DNA of 64,000 bases, from the NCBI RefSeq assembly GCF_016808095.1, contig NC_068971.1:23920501-23984500 (forward strand). Direction: 5' to 3'. This document shows positions 51,909 through 61,488 of the stretch, piece after piece. The notes beneath the pieces are model-generated. The model was not told where the DNA came from, searched no databases, and saw only the letters and a list, made by a program, of their open reading frames with translations. The position numbers were made by a program, and so were the translations under genes. This DNA is from Vigna angularis. Taxonomy: Eukaryota; Streptophyta; Magnoliopsida; Fabales; Fabaceae. How positions within the stretch are numbered: the first letter of the stretch is position 1; the number at the start of each line of letters is the position of its first letter.

Positions 51909-54595
51909 TGATGGGTGTCGCATCCCATACAAATTTGATGTGCATTAATAATGCAGTATAGACTAGGAAGTGACTCCTAGGAAATTGAAATGCAGGAAAG
52001 AAAAGTTGGAAACCGAATGGTAAAAGTCAAACTAAATAGAATAGACAACATAGTGAACGGAAACAATAAACCGAACATAACAGACAACATAGTGAAAAAA
52101 AAACAGTAAAAGGAACCGTCCTAAAACAAGATGTGTGAACTAATTAAAATATAGCAGATAATGAAGAAACAGTTGGCTAAAAATGAAATGCACATATGAA
52201 CCCAATTAAATGAAATAAATAATTAAGAAAACTGATGACCCAATTGAAATGCAATGAGCAAGCTAAACATTAAATTGCAATTCATCACGGAAAAGCTCTA
52301 AAAAAAGAAAGCGTGAACAGTAACATAAAAAATGAAATGAGTAAGCTGCTTCTCAAAGAAAAATAAAATGCTTTTCTCTCCATAATGAAATTCCCCGCTA
52401 CTTCATTTAAAAGAAAAGAAAAGATGCTTCTCTCATTCAAACAGCAGTAACGTAATGTGCCAAATTCTCCAAATAAAATGAATAGTGTGCTTCTCTCATT
52501 CAACAAAAACAACAACATAAAACGTTCAAAAGCTTTTAAGGGTGGCGGCTGGACCACACGTGAATAAGCGCCTTTTCCAGCAAAGAAAAGGAAAATGAAT
52601 CCTCTCAAGGTGGCTGTTGCACCTCCATTCTCATCACCGCTTCCTCCTACATTCTAGATGTAATCCTCTCTTTTCTCAATTGCGGCTAGCTCTTCTTTTA
52701 ATTGCAAATTCCAGGACCTACTCCACGTGCTCCCATTCCTTACTGGACCAGGCCGTGTGTTATTTCCTTCCAGCCATCAGCGTGTACCTCTCCAAGCCCA
52801 AGTGAGTCAGTAGCTACATCGTGTGGTCCTCATGGAGTATGAAGTCCAGTTGCACCTCCTATAGCAAGCTTGTGGGCCGTGACAGCCTTCTGCTCCAAAT
52901 GAAATTAGTTTCCTCCTAAGCTGGACGTGGAAGCCAAAGACGTAACACCATAATGTTGGACGCTCCCCAATGTGCTCATGGGCCCCTTGCTAGACGCTGC
53001 CAATTATCTCCAATAAAGAAGCCAGAAATCCTTTTGTCCAACGTGGCCAGTAGCAACATTTCCCCTAAGGTCCAATTGAATAAAAAAAATGAAAGTGTAA
53101 CTTTGATTGCAGCACGTGACTGTCCAGTGATAACGGTTTAAAATACCGTTATCTATGATGTAATTTTGATACTAAATGCACCCTTTTTGACTTAGAAACT
53201 TGCTTTGACTCATTTTTTTGCTTTAGTTTTGTGAATAAGAGAGTTGAGGTTATACTTGATGAATTTATCACCAAATTCCCTTGATTTTGTAGGCTATTGG
53301 AATGATTTGAAGAAAGAGTTAAAGTAAATAGTTGGAATGCAAAAAAGTCAACCAGAGTGTAGAAAAGTCAACCAGAAAAGTAAATCGCAAAGCTTGGGCG
53401 TCTAGTGGAGGCTTGGGTGCCAGAAATCGATGTCCACCGCCCGGGCGCCCAAAAAGGGGTGCCCGAACGTCGTGCGTCGTGGAATAGGCCCATTTTTTGC
53501 TCTGTTTCGACTCTTTTGGACCGGGCCATGTTTCTACTCTTTTCTGACTCTATTTAAAGGACCCAGGCGCTCTAGGTTTGGTATCTCTAGCTGGAGCAAC
53601 ACAACAACACACTTTTCTACTCTTTAAAGGCGGATCTGGAGACGGGAGCTTCCTCTTCTATTCTTAGGGTTTTACTATCTCATGTTTTTCCATTGTACAT
53701 CTAGTTTCTTCATGTCTATGGGGAACTAAACTCTATTTGTTATTGGAGAATGATGTAACCTTGTGAACTCTCATGTAGTTGAATTGATTCTTAATCATAT
53801 ATGTTTTATTCATTAATTGTTAGGGAATTCATCTGTTTCAATGCTTGCTCTATTTAACTCATTTAGTTGAATGATTTATGAATTGCATGAGTGTCGGGAG
53901 GTTCCTTACAATTCAGGTTCTTGTTGAATTCTCCCAAGGGTAATATTTCTCAGGGATGAGGGTATGAGTACTTGGTCGTCTTAAGCTCTTGATCTTCAGA
54001 CTTAATTTTATAGGAACGCTAGGAATCGCACGAACTAGGAATTAAGGCAGGCTTATTGCGCCAAGGGATTGGGTTATAAGTATTTTAGTGAGAGACGTTA
54101 ACATTAATGCACAACAAGGAATTCTTATATACATGAGAAGGAACTTGGTGAAATCTAACCCCAACAACATATTCATCTCATATTAAACAACATTCGTTCA
54201 TCTTTGTGTTACTCTACTATTGATCAATTTGCATTCATATTTAAGTCTTAATTAATTGAGTTATCACACAATTTTTTAGTGCCGAGAGTCTTCTGGGATA
54301 CGATATTTGGTCTTACCATTTTATATTACTTGTGTGATTCGGTACACTTGCCGATCCATCTACAAGTTTTGTTGGAACAATCGGTACCGTTATAGAGTCG
54401 CGTAGCGGAATTAAAAACTTGAAAGAGAGTGGAAAGCGTGTTCGGTCACCTTTTTAAGATAAATTTGTAAAAATAATTTTCTTTCAGAAAATTTATCGAA
54501 CAGTTGATATGCGTAAAAAATAAAGAGTGTAGGGAATAGAAAATCACACGAGTAATTTTTATACTGGTTCGATTCAACAGAATCTACGTCCAGTC

Positions 54596-54621
54596 GTTAA
54601 TCACTATAAAAAGTGATTAAC
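54596..54621 (-). other. Perfect hairpin in the LTR transcript region
   Basis: GTTAATCACT, 6-base loop, AGTGATTAAC: a 10-bp perfect stem. It lies about 330 bp downstream of the predicted start site, and is identical at 60193-60218 in the other LTR. Confidence 0.7.
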
Positions 54622-54972
54622 AATTCCACTAAAAAGATGTTTCACAGATTACAACAAATAGTTAATAAAGCAGATAAATAAACCTTCCTTCGACGAACGA
54701 ACCGGAAGAAGAACACTCTGCCAACTCGAAGAGAACCGCTCCGACTATCGACAAACGAAATGCGAGCTTCTCCTATTCACGAGACCAGGCAGAGCACCTT
54801 GCTAACTCGAAGAGAGCTTGCTCCGACAATCGACACACGAAACACGAGCCTCTCCTGTTCACGAGACCAAGCAAGGGAACTTGAACTATAGCTTCTGAGA
54901 ACTTCCTCTGACAAACAGTATTCTGCTAGAGCTTCTGTTCAACAACGTTGTATTCTAATTTCTACAAAACAA

Positions 54973-54980
54973 AATATATA
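54973..54980 (-). promoter_or_regulatory. TATA box of the 3' LTR (twin at 60570-60577)
   Basis: Minus-strand GGCTATATATTTTG, 46 bp downstream of the nearest palindrome. The same box at 60570-60577 in the 5' LTR would drive the full-length transcript. Confidence 0.65.
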
Positions 54981-55025
54981 GCCAAGTACACTGAGTGCCA
55001 AAGATCAGCTCCCAACTGCCATGAA

Positions 55026-55166
55026 TAATCGATTATTGTAAGTGATAATCGATTATTCAAGTCCGTTACAGGTTTTAAAAAATGTGATAATCGATTATAT
55101 GAAGTGATAATCGATTATTCAAGTAAGACTTGTGATAATCGATTATTGCTTAATCATAATCGATTA
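55026..55166 (-). promoter_or_regulatory. U3 array of six TAATCGATTA palindromes (3' LTR)
   Basis: Copies start at 55026, 55046, 55088, 55108, 55136 and 55157, that is, three pairs with 20, 20 and 21 bp between starts. Upstream of the LTR TATA box on the minus strand, as an enhancer would be. Confidence 0.8.
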
Positions 55167-55340
55167 TTGCAGTTAAAAATGCAAGTTTACAAGGTTTACA
55201 AGGTTTACAAGAATTTCCTACTACATTTAATTTCTACAAATTGCTTTTAACTAATTCTAATATCTTCTTCAACTAAAACTTCTTGTAGCATCATCAAAAC
55301 AAATTTCTTCAAGATTTACCAATACTCCTTATTGGTAACA

Positions 55341-55354
55341 ATCTCCCCCTTTTT
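55341..55354 (-). other. Polypurine tract for plus-strand priming
   Basis: Minus strand AAAAAGGGGGAGAT directly next to the 3' LTR. Four similar purine tracts lie further upstream at about 55461-55468, 55481-55490, 55523-55532 and 55540-55548. Confidence 0.8.
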
Positions 55355-55693
55355 GATGATGATCAAAAATTCAATTTTAAAAGCAAGTTTGGCTTACCTG
55401 CAAAACATACAAGCTAACAAAAAACAACAAGGTTAGCAATACCTGTAATAATTTATACTTCTCCCCTTGTATTATTCTTCTCCCCCTTTTTGATCAGAAG
55501 CAAAAAGATCGGATGTGAAAGGCTCCCCCTAAAAATGATCTCCCCCTCAATTAATCAAAGGATGCATATAATCAAGAGATCATTTTATTTATGAAAATAA
55601 ATATTACATTATAAGAAGACACATAACAGACAGAATTATAACATAGATGAAATGACAAGTAAACAACAAAACAGTCTAACATAGAATCTATAT

Positions 55694-56872
55694 CTAAAAC
55701 TCAGGACTAGGAGATCTCTCTGTAGGTTGAATGTTGAGATGATTCTCGATGTTAGATAGGCGAACATCAAGATCAAGAAATTGATCAACCATGTACTCAT
55801 CAACAGATTGTTGCCACTCATAAATCTCCTCAAAGTGAGTCTTTTGTGCAAGACTCATATCCTCCAATTTTTTAGATAACCTTGCAAAATGTTCTTCCAT
55901 AGAAGTTGAGGAAGAGGAGGGTATGTTGGATGGTCCAGCATCAGACGGAGCAGCAGCACTTACTGGGTCAGCCATATGAGTGTCCATGTCATCATCTTCA
56001 TCTACATCAGGATGATCATCATCTTTGTGAATAAGGAATCTTCCTCTAGTAATGAATCCCATTTGACGAAAGGTTGTATCTCCAATTTCTGATCCCACAG
56101 TTTCAATATTTTGAACTAGTTCTCCTTCAACAGGTACACCTTTGAATTCTAAAATCCTAGAGATAAGAAGAGCATAGGGAAGTTGATATGAATGGGATTT
56201 CTTGGCTTTTACCATTGTGTCAGCAATGAGAGCAGGCCAGTCGATGTGTATGTGATCTAGAATCCCATACAATAGAAGTAAATCCTGCTCAGAGCATTGA
56301 GCATGGTTGGTTGCTCTAGGACATAAAATCCAGACAATCAAGTAGTGGATCATCCTTTCTTCAACTTTAAAGCCTCCAACCAGTAATTGCCTTCGATTTG
56401 TTTGTCGTTCAGGATGACGTAGGAAGGATTGAAAAGTCATCATCCTGATGAAATCTTCAAGTCCTAAGTGGACTTTGACAGCATCATCCCAGATGGGAAG
56501 TTGAGCAACATTGGTCCATATGTCATCATCTAAAATGATGCGTACTCCCTTGACCTTAGTAGATATTATCCCATCTCGATAGCGCAAATTGAAGTAGAAG
56601 ACTCTTATCAGATCAGGATAAATGCAGCCTTTTTGTTCTAACAGATGCGTTAACCCCTGCTCAGCAAAAGTGTTTGGAAATTGAAAGCCATAGAAGCGGA
56701 AAAAGTCAAGACGAATAAACTTTACCGCCATGATCTTCCTTTCTTGCCAAGAATTAACAAAGTCTGCGTGTTTCCCTTGATCTGAAATCCATCCATCTAT
56801 GTTTGCAAGACGTGGTTGAGAAGAAGAGGAGGCTCCAGCTGTTCTGCGACGGTGCCTTCTTGAGTCAGCCAT
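55694..56872 (-). CDS. Envelope-position ORF of the SIRE-like element (plant 'putative transposon protein' type)
   Basis: Intact 392-codon frame from MADSRRHRR at 56872; an in-frame ATG at 56965 would add 31 residues, but the predicted transcript start makes 56872 more likely. The N-terminus is basic and Ser-rich. The central domain (about residues 25-260) reads FYGFQFPNTFAEQGLTHLLE, DLIRVFYFNLRYRDGIISTK and LIVWILCPRATNHAQCSEQD, resembling the plant putative-transposon-protein family seen downstream of pol in SIRE-type and other legume elements. A very acidic stretch (DDDHPDVDEDDDMD) and a C-terminal heptad-like coiled coil (MEEHFARLSKKLEDMSLAQK) follow. No signal peptide or membrane segment is evident, so a true envelope role is doubtful. 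Function unknown; no lesion in an element that has lost pol. Confidence 0.8.
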   Translation of the reverse strand: MADSRRHRRRTAGASSSSQPRLANIDGWISDQGKHADFVNSWQERKIMAVKFIRLDFFRFYGFQFPNTFAEQGLTHLLEQKGCIYPDLIRVFYFNLRYRDGIISTKVKGVRIILDDDIWTNVAQLPIWDDAVKVHLGLEDFIRMMTFQSFLRHPERQTNRRQLLVGGFKVEERMIHYLIVWILCPRATNHAQCSEQDLLLLYGILDHIHIDWPALIADTMVKAKKSHSYQLPYALLISRILEFKGVPVEGELVQNIETVGSEIGDTTFRQMGFITRGRFLIHKDDDHPDVDEDDDMDTHMADPVSAAAPSDAGPSNIPSSSSTSMEEHFARLSKKLEDMSLAQKTHFEEIYEWQQSVDEYMVDQFLDLDVRLSNIENHLNIQPTERSPSPEF

Positions 56873-56995
56873 GGAGGAAGAATGGGAAAATGAGATTTTG
56901 AGAAGATAAAGAGAAATGAAGAAGATTTGAGCTCTAGATTTGATTTCAGCAGTATTTAGGTGCAAAAGAGTGTCTAATAATCGATTATGGGGGGC

Positions 56996-57263
56996 TATTT
57001 ATAAGAAAAATGGAAAAACTAACCGTTTATGGTCGTTTATAGCCGTTATGGGATGCTCCAATGGCTCTATTTTTGAAACTGTCAGCGCGATAATCGATTA
57101 TGGCTCGTGATAATCGATTATCAGTTCAATAATTACTGCCCAGAATTGCATGATAATCGATTATGCATAATGATAATCGATTATCTGCTCAAGATTTTCC
57201 AGAATTGAATTTGATGCATGAATAATCGATTATGACTTGGTGATAATCGATTATGAAGCGTTA
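56996..57263 (-). promoter_or_regulatory. Internal promoter candidate before the envelope-position ORF
   Basis: On the minus strand, in order: palindromes TAATCGATTA starting (plus coordinates) at 57254/57233, 57174/57154 and 57111/57091, pairs 21, 20 and 20 bp apart; an inverted CCAAT box (57058-57064); three adjacent 10-bp units with AACG cores (57050-57021: ATAACGGCT, ATAAACGACC, ATAAACGGTT); and a consensus TATAAATA (57003-56996). A further palindrome (56978-56987) falls at the expected start site, about 100 nt before the ATG at 56872. Confidence 0.6.
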
Positions 57264-58295
57264 AGTTTACGAAAAATCCAAAAATTTGCATAGATTTTGA
57301 TTCTAAGATATGTCTAACACTCCTAACTCTCTTCTAAGTTCATAAAGTAAAGATACCCCCTTAAATATGCAATTCAAATTTAGTTTTTAGCATACTGAAT
57401 TAACCCACGAAATCAACAACCACTTTTCAAACAATTAAGATATCAATGATTAAGCAACCAATTTATAAACTAAAATGAATGCAACAGTAGCTTAAATGGA
57501 AATGATCACAGCTGCTACAGGTTTGACATGAAAGCATTTCAGCTAGCACAATCAGTTCAAAAAACTAACTTTGACAACACAATTTACAACTTTCAAAACA
57601 ACAACTATGATTCATGTACTCTCATATCCCAATCTGTTTAACCCAATGAATTCAACTCTACATATAAAACAACATATATAAAAATTAAAACAACAATATG
57701 CAGTAATCAGATTTAATTCAATAACATTGTTTATCTTGGTTCAATGGATTTTATCCATGAAATATTGGCAAACCAGAATTTAAAACTGGAAAATTGACTC
57801 AAACAAGGAAATGCAGTTCCGACAACTACTTTTAAAGACTATTCTACAGTGATTTTCACAATTTGTAATCAAGCTTTATGCGGAGCAAATCATAGCTCAT
57901 ATGGCATGCATATAAATAGATCTCCACAGAAATCATCTTTGAAACGGAAATACCAATTCAATCATCAAATAACTTAATTATCTAAAAATGCCAATGAAAA
58001 TCTATCAACCAACTCATTTAAATGAATATAACAGTAATGAAATAATGGAAAATTAGAAAGATAACCAGAACAAAGTGCAATAACACAGTTCAAACAACAC
58101 TTAGCTCAATCACATGGAGTTCGAAACAAGGCTTTGAATGCCATTTGATGGATTCACTTCCTGCTCTTAGATCATTATTTCCGAAAGCATAATACCATGG
58201 ATCTCTCCTCTCCTTTTGAGAACTTAACCTGCAAAACCATCCAAGAGAGGTTTGGTGCCCACAATCTCATTTGGGTCCCCAGGGTTAGAGACAAA
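57264..58295 (-). other. Non-coding internal spacer replacing pol
   Basis: About 1 kb of AT-rich DNA where protease to RNase H (normally several kb) should be. Directly after the gag stop there is a short in-frame-looking remnant NPGDPNEIVGTKPLLDGFAG, like the gag-pol junction of SIRE, and then no pol homology. Confidence 0.7.
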
Positions 58296-59921
58296 TTACT
58301 TTATAATGGGAATCCAAGCACATTTTCCATCAGGAACATCAAAATGTTTGATTCTACATTTGTTTGAAGTATGTCCTTCTTTCATACAATAGAAGCAACA
58401 AACACCATGCAGTTTGGTTTTTACAGTTGTTCCTTTTTCAACCCAAACTCTACGAGTTCTCTTAACTTTAGACTTTTTATGATGCATTTCTTTATTTCTA
58501 ACATTGCTCCTTCTAAAAACATGTGAGACAGACTTGGTTGCTTTAGAAAGTAAATTTTCAAGTATGTCAATGTTAAACATATGATTCTTACAAGACAAGC
58601 ATTCAACAGGTTCAACAGTAGCATTTGCATCAGATAATTTTGTTTCTAAAGAACTAACTTTATTTCTTAAGACAACTTCATCATCAAGCAACTTTTCATA
58701 ATTCAATTTTAATTCATTGTGCTCTTTCCTAAGTTTTTTATGTGCAGCATCAAGTTTTTCAGATTCAATCAACAACTCATAGAAAGCCTTTTGCAAGTCT
58801 AATTCACTAGATTCAAAGCTGGAATCACTTACTTGGCTTCCAGTATCTTCTGATTCAGCCATTAGACAAATATTGGCTTCTTCATCTGAATCACTTAAGC
58901 TTGTTGAGCTAGATGCATTGTCTTCCCAAGCTATGTAAGCTTTCTTCTTCTTTGGGAATTTCCTTTCTTTCTTTTCTTCACTTTTCTTGTTCTTTGGACA
59001 TTCAGTTTTCATGTGCCCTCTTTCTCCACATCCATAGCATTTAACACTTGAAGGAGATTCTTGATTTTCTCTCCTTTCTTTACGAAATTTGTCCTTTCCT
59101 TTTGCCTTCATAAACTTGGCAAATTTCTTTATCATGAGGCTCATGTTCTCCTCATCGTCATCGGAATCATCGTCCTCAATTCTCTTAGAACTTTTTCCTT
59201 TTGAGATTTCAGACTTGAAAGCTAGAGTTTTCCTTTTGCCTTGATCCTCTTCAGCAGTCAATCTCCTCAGCTCAAGTTCATGCTCACGGAGCTTTCCAAA
59301 CAAGATTGCCATTGACATTTGAGTAAGATTTTGAGACTCCGAGATGGCAGTCACCTTTGGTTGCCAAGACCTATCCAGAGATTTCAGAATTTTCACATTA
59401 AGTTCATCAGTATCAAAAGTCTTACCCAACCCTGTTAAATGATTCACAATATGAGTGAATCGTTTTTGAACGTCAGAGATCGTTTCTCCAGGTTGCATTC
59501 TGAACATCTCATATTCCTGAATGAGAGTGTTCTTCCTAGCGCGCTTCACGTCCTTTGTTCCTTCATGAGTGACTCTGAGGACTTCCCACATCTCCTGTGC
59601 TGTCTTACACACTGAAATTCTATAAAATTCATCAAGTACAACAGCAGATGAAATTATATTGCGAGCTTTAATATCAAACTGAGCTCGTCTATTTTCTTCA
59701 GCAGTCTAATTAAAATAAGGTTTTTCAGTCTCTACACCATCAACATTATTCATAGGAATATAAGGGCCATTTTGTACAGCTTCCCAGATACCTCTATCAA
59801 CAGACCCCATAAAAATCTCCATTCTCACTTTCCAAAAAGCATAGTTATCACCAGTAAACAATGGAGGTCTGTTAATGGAAGCACCCTCAGCATATACATG
59901 GTTTTGATTGTGACCGGCCAT
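58296..59921 (-). pseudogene. SIRE-like gag with a single amber codon
   Basis: 542-codon frame from MAGHNQNHVYAEG to IPIIK, open except for one TAG at 59706-59708, where the sister gag at 37426 has TGG (Trp). Capsid text RPPLFTGDNYAFWKVRMEIF, EYEMFRMQPGETISDVQKRF, then a charged linker. Two intact CCHC zinc knuckles: CYGCGERGHMKTEC and, near the C-terminus, CFYCMKEGHTSNKC. A Glu/Lys-rich predicted coiled coil lies between them (SEKLDAAHKKLRKEHNELKL). Gag would package the element's RNA. One transition inactivated it, unless the amber codon is read through. Confidence 0.88.
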
Positions 59922-59952
59922 TTTCGCAAATTTTGAAAAACTATCAAAGCAA

Positions 59953-59964
59953 GCTCTGATACCA
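59953..59964 (-). other. Primer-binding site of the SIRE-like element
   Basis: Minus strand TGGTATCAGAGC, exact plant initiator tRNA-Met complement, two bases after the 5' LTR. Confidence 0.9.
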
Positions 59965-59966
59965 AT

Positions 59967-60928
59967 TGTTGGAACAATCGGTACCGTTATAGAGTCGCGC
60001 AGCAGAATTAAAAACTTGAAAGAGAGTGGAAAGCGTGTTCGGTCACCTTTTTAAGATAAATTTGTAAAAATAATTTTCTTTCAGAAAATTTATCGAACAG
60101 TTGATATGCGTAAAAAATAAAGAGTGTAGGGAATAGAAAATCACACGAGTAATTTTTATACTGGTTCGATTCAACAGAATCTACGTCCAGTCGTTAATCA
60201 CTATAAAAAGTGATTAACAATTCCACTAAAAAGATGTTTCACAGATTACAACAAATAGTTAATAAAGCAGATAAATAAACCTTCCTTCGACGAACGAACC
60301 GGAAGAAGAACACTCTGCCAACTCGAAGAGAACCGCTCCGACTATCGACAAACGAAACGCGAGCTTCTCCTATTCACGAGACCAGGCAGAGCACCTTGCT
60401 AACTCGAAGAGAGCTTGCTCCGACAATCGACACACGAAACGTGAGCCTCTCCTATTCACGAGACCAAGCAAGGGAACTTGAACTATAGCTTCTGAGAACT
60501 TCCTCTGACAAACAGTATTCTGCTAGAGCTTCTGTTCAACAACGTTGTATTCTAATTTCTACAAAACAAAATATATAGCCAAGTACACTGAGTGCCAAAG
60601 ATCAGCTCCCAACTGCCATGAATAATCGATTATTGTAAGTGATAATCGATTATTCAAGTCCGTTACAGGTTTTCAAAAATGTGATAATCGATTATATGAA
60701 GTGATAATCGATTATTCAAGTAAGACTTGTGATAATCGATTATTGCTTAATCATAATCGATTATTGCAGTTAGAAATGCAAGTTTACAAGGTTTACAAGA
60801 ATTTCCTACTACATTTAATTTCTACAAATTGCTTTTAACTAATTCTAATATCTTCTTTAACTAAAACTTCTTGTAGCATCATCAAAACAAATTTCTTCAA
60901 GATTTACCAATACTCCTTATTGGTAACA
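59967..60928 (-). repeat. 5' LTR of the SIRE-like element (962 bp)
   Basis: Near-identical to 54370-55340. The 9-bp length difference is one fewer AAGGTTTAC unit near 60785. TATA box 60570-60577. Confidence 0.95.
60623..60763 (-). promoter_or_regulatory. U3 array of six TAATCGATTA palindromes (5' LTR)
   Basis: Copies start at 60623, 60643, 60685, 60705, 60733 and 60754, the same pairing and spacing as in the other LTR. The array lies just upstream of the TATA box that would drive the genomic transcript. Confidence 0.8.
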
Positions 60929-61488
60929 AGTTTTTGGTTTCGTTTCTGGAGATCAAAAATATTGTCAACATCCAGCTACATTGATTGCAGCGCTTCTACA
61001 AGAAAGAGAATTGAATTCAATGTGTGGGTGGGGCTGCCCATTTCTCCAAATGCCATCAGCATACGTGGTGCTTCGTTCCAGCCCAAGCCGAATAACATCT
61101 CATTTTTTCTTAAAAAAAAAGCAGGCCGTGACACAGCCCATTTCTAATCACCGTGATGAGCTTCTTCTTTTTTTTCTCAACTGGACAGCGTGTTCTCCTC
61201 TCCATGTGCACCCCCAAATATGAAATCCACACCTCCTCTCTCATTTTAGCTTAAAATATAATTGAGGTGGCATTTCTCTTTGAGTCCCAAAATATTATCC
61301 AACAATTTCCCTATAATTAATATTGCATTAGCCTTAGATAATTCAAATTAATTAAAATAAGAGTTTCTGATCAAATTAAGCACAATTAGCAAAAATGAGG
61401 GAATTACTGGACATTCAAGTACAATTTCCTAATTAAGTCTAGCAAAATAAGCTAAGTGAAGTCAATAAAATATTGACTCATTAGTTCT

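Larger units (their letters stand above)
54370..55340 (-). repeat. 3' LTR of the SIRE-like element (971 bp)
   Basis: TGTTGGAACAATCGG to TATTGGTAACA on the plus strand. It contains an 81-bp tandem duplication (AACTCGAAGAGA at 54723 and 54804), a perfect 10-bp inverted repeat at 54596-54621, a TATA box at 54973-54980 and six TAATCGATTA palindromes at 55026-55166. Preceded on the minus strand by the tract AAAAAGGGGGAGAT. Confidence 0.95.
54370..60928 (-). mobile_element. Young SIRE-like copia element lacking pol, 5-bp TSD AGTTT
   Basis: On the minus strand: 5' LTR (60928-59967), PBS (59964-59953), gag (59921-58296), about 1 kb non-coding, palindrome array and TATA box, envelope-position ORF (56872-55694), several polypurine tracts, 3' LTR (55340-54370). 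Target duplication agttt at 54365-54369 and 60929-60933. By eye the two LTRs differ by about ten substitutions and one 9-bp unit, roughly 99% identity, so insertion is recent. No protease, integrase, reverse transcriptase or RNase H motif lies between gag and the envelope-position ORF, so mobility would need a helper element. Confidence 0.92.
53128..60970 (+). mobile_element. Nested Athila-type LTR with primer-site remnant
   Basis: Starts TGATAACGGTTTAAAATACC, an LTR start seen in many legume gypsy elements. 53390-53470 has CG-rich palindromes (CCGCCCGGGCGCCC), and 54320-54364 reads GTGTGATTCGGTACACTTGC and so on. Across the SIRE insertion the text continues AAGTTTTTGGTTTCGTTTCTGGAGAT, a decayed form (here abbreviated in reading) of the Athila primer site TTTTTGGCGCCGTTGCCGGG, with C-to-T changes. 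A candidate 5-bp TSD tccag lies at 53123-53127 and 60971-60975, which would end the fragment at ATTGTCAACA. Almost the whole internal region is missing. Confidence 0.6.
51909..61483 (-). mobile_element. Nested solo LTR in gag, 5-bp TSD GTTCT, itself twice interrupted
   Basis: gttct at 51904-51908 and 61484-61488 flanks TGATGGGTGTCGCATCCC on the left and ATATTGACTCATTA on the right. On the minus strand it starts TAATGAGTCAATATTTTATTG (shown in part), a TGATGAGTC-type LTR with one mutated base. Without the nested block it is about 1.7 kb, with no gag or pol, so it is probably a solo LTR. It contains the Athila-type LTR at 53128-60970. Confidence 0.7.

Noticed and set aside
55694..56872. A true viral envelope glycoprotein
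   Set aside because: No signal peptide, transmembrane anchor or fusion peptide is visible; 'envelope-position ORF' describes location only.
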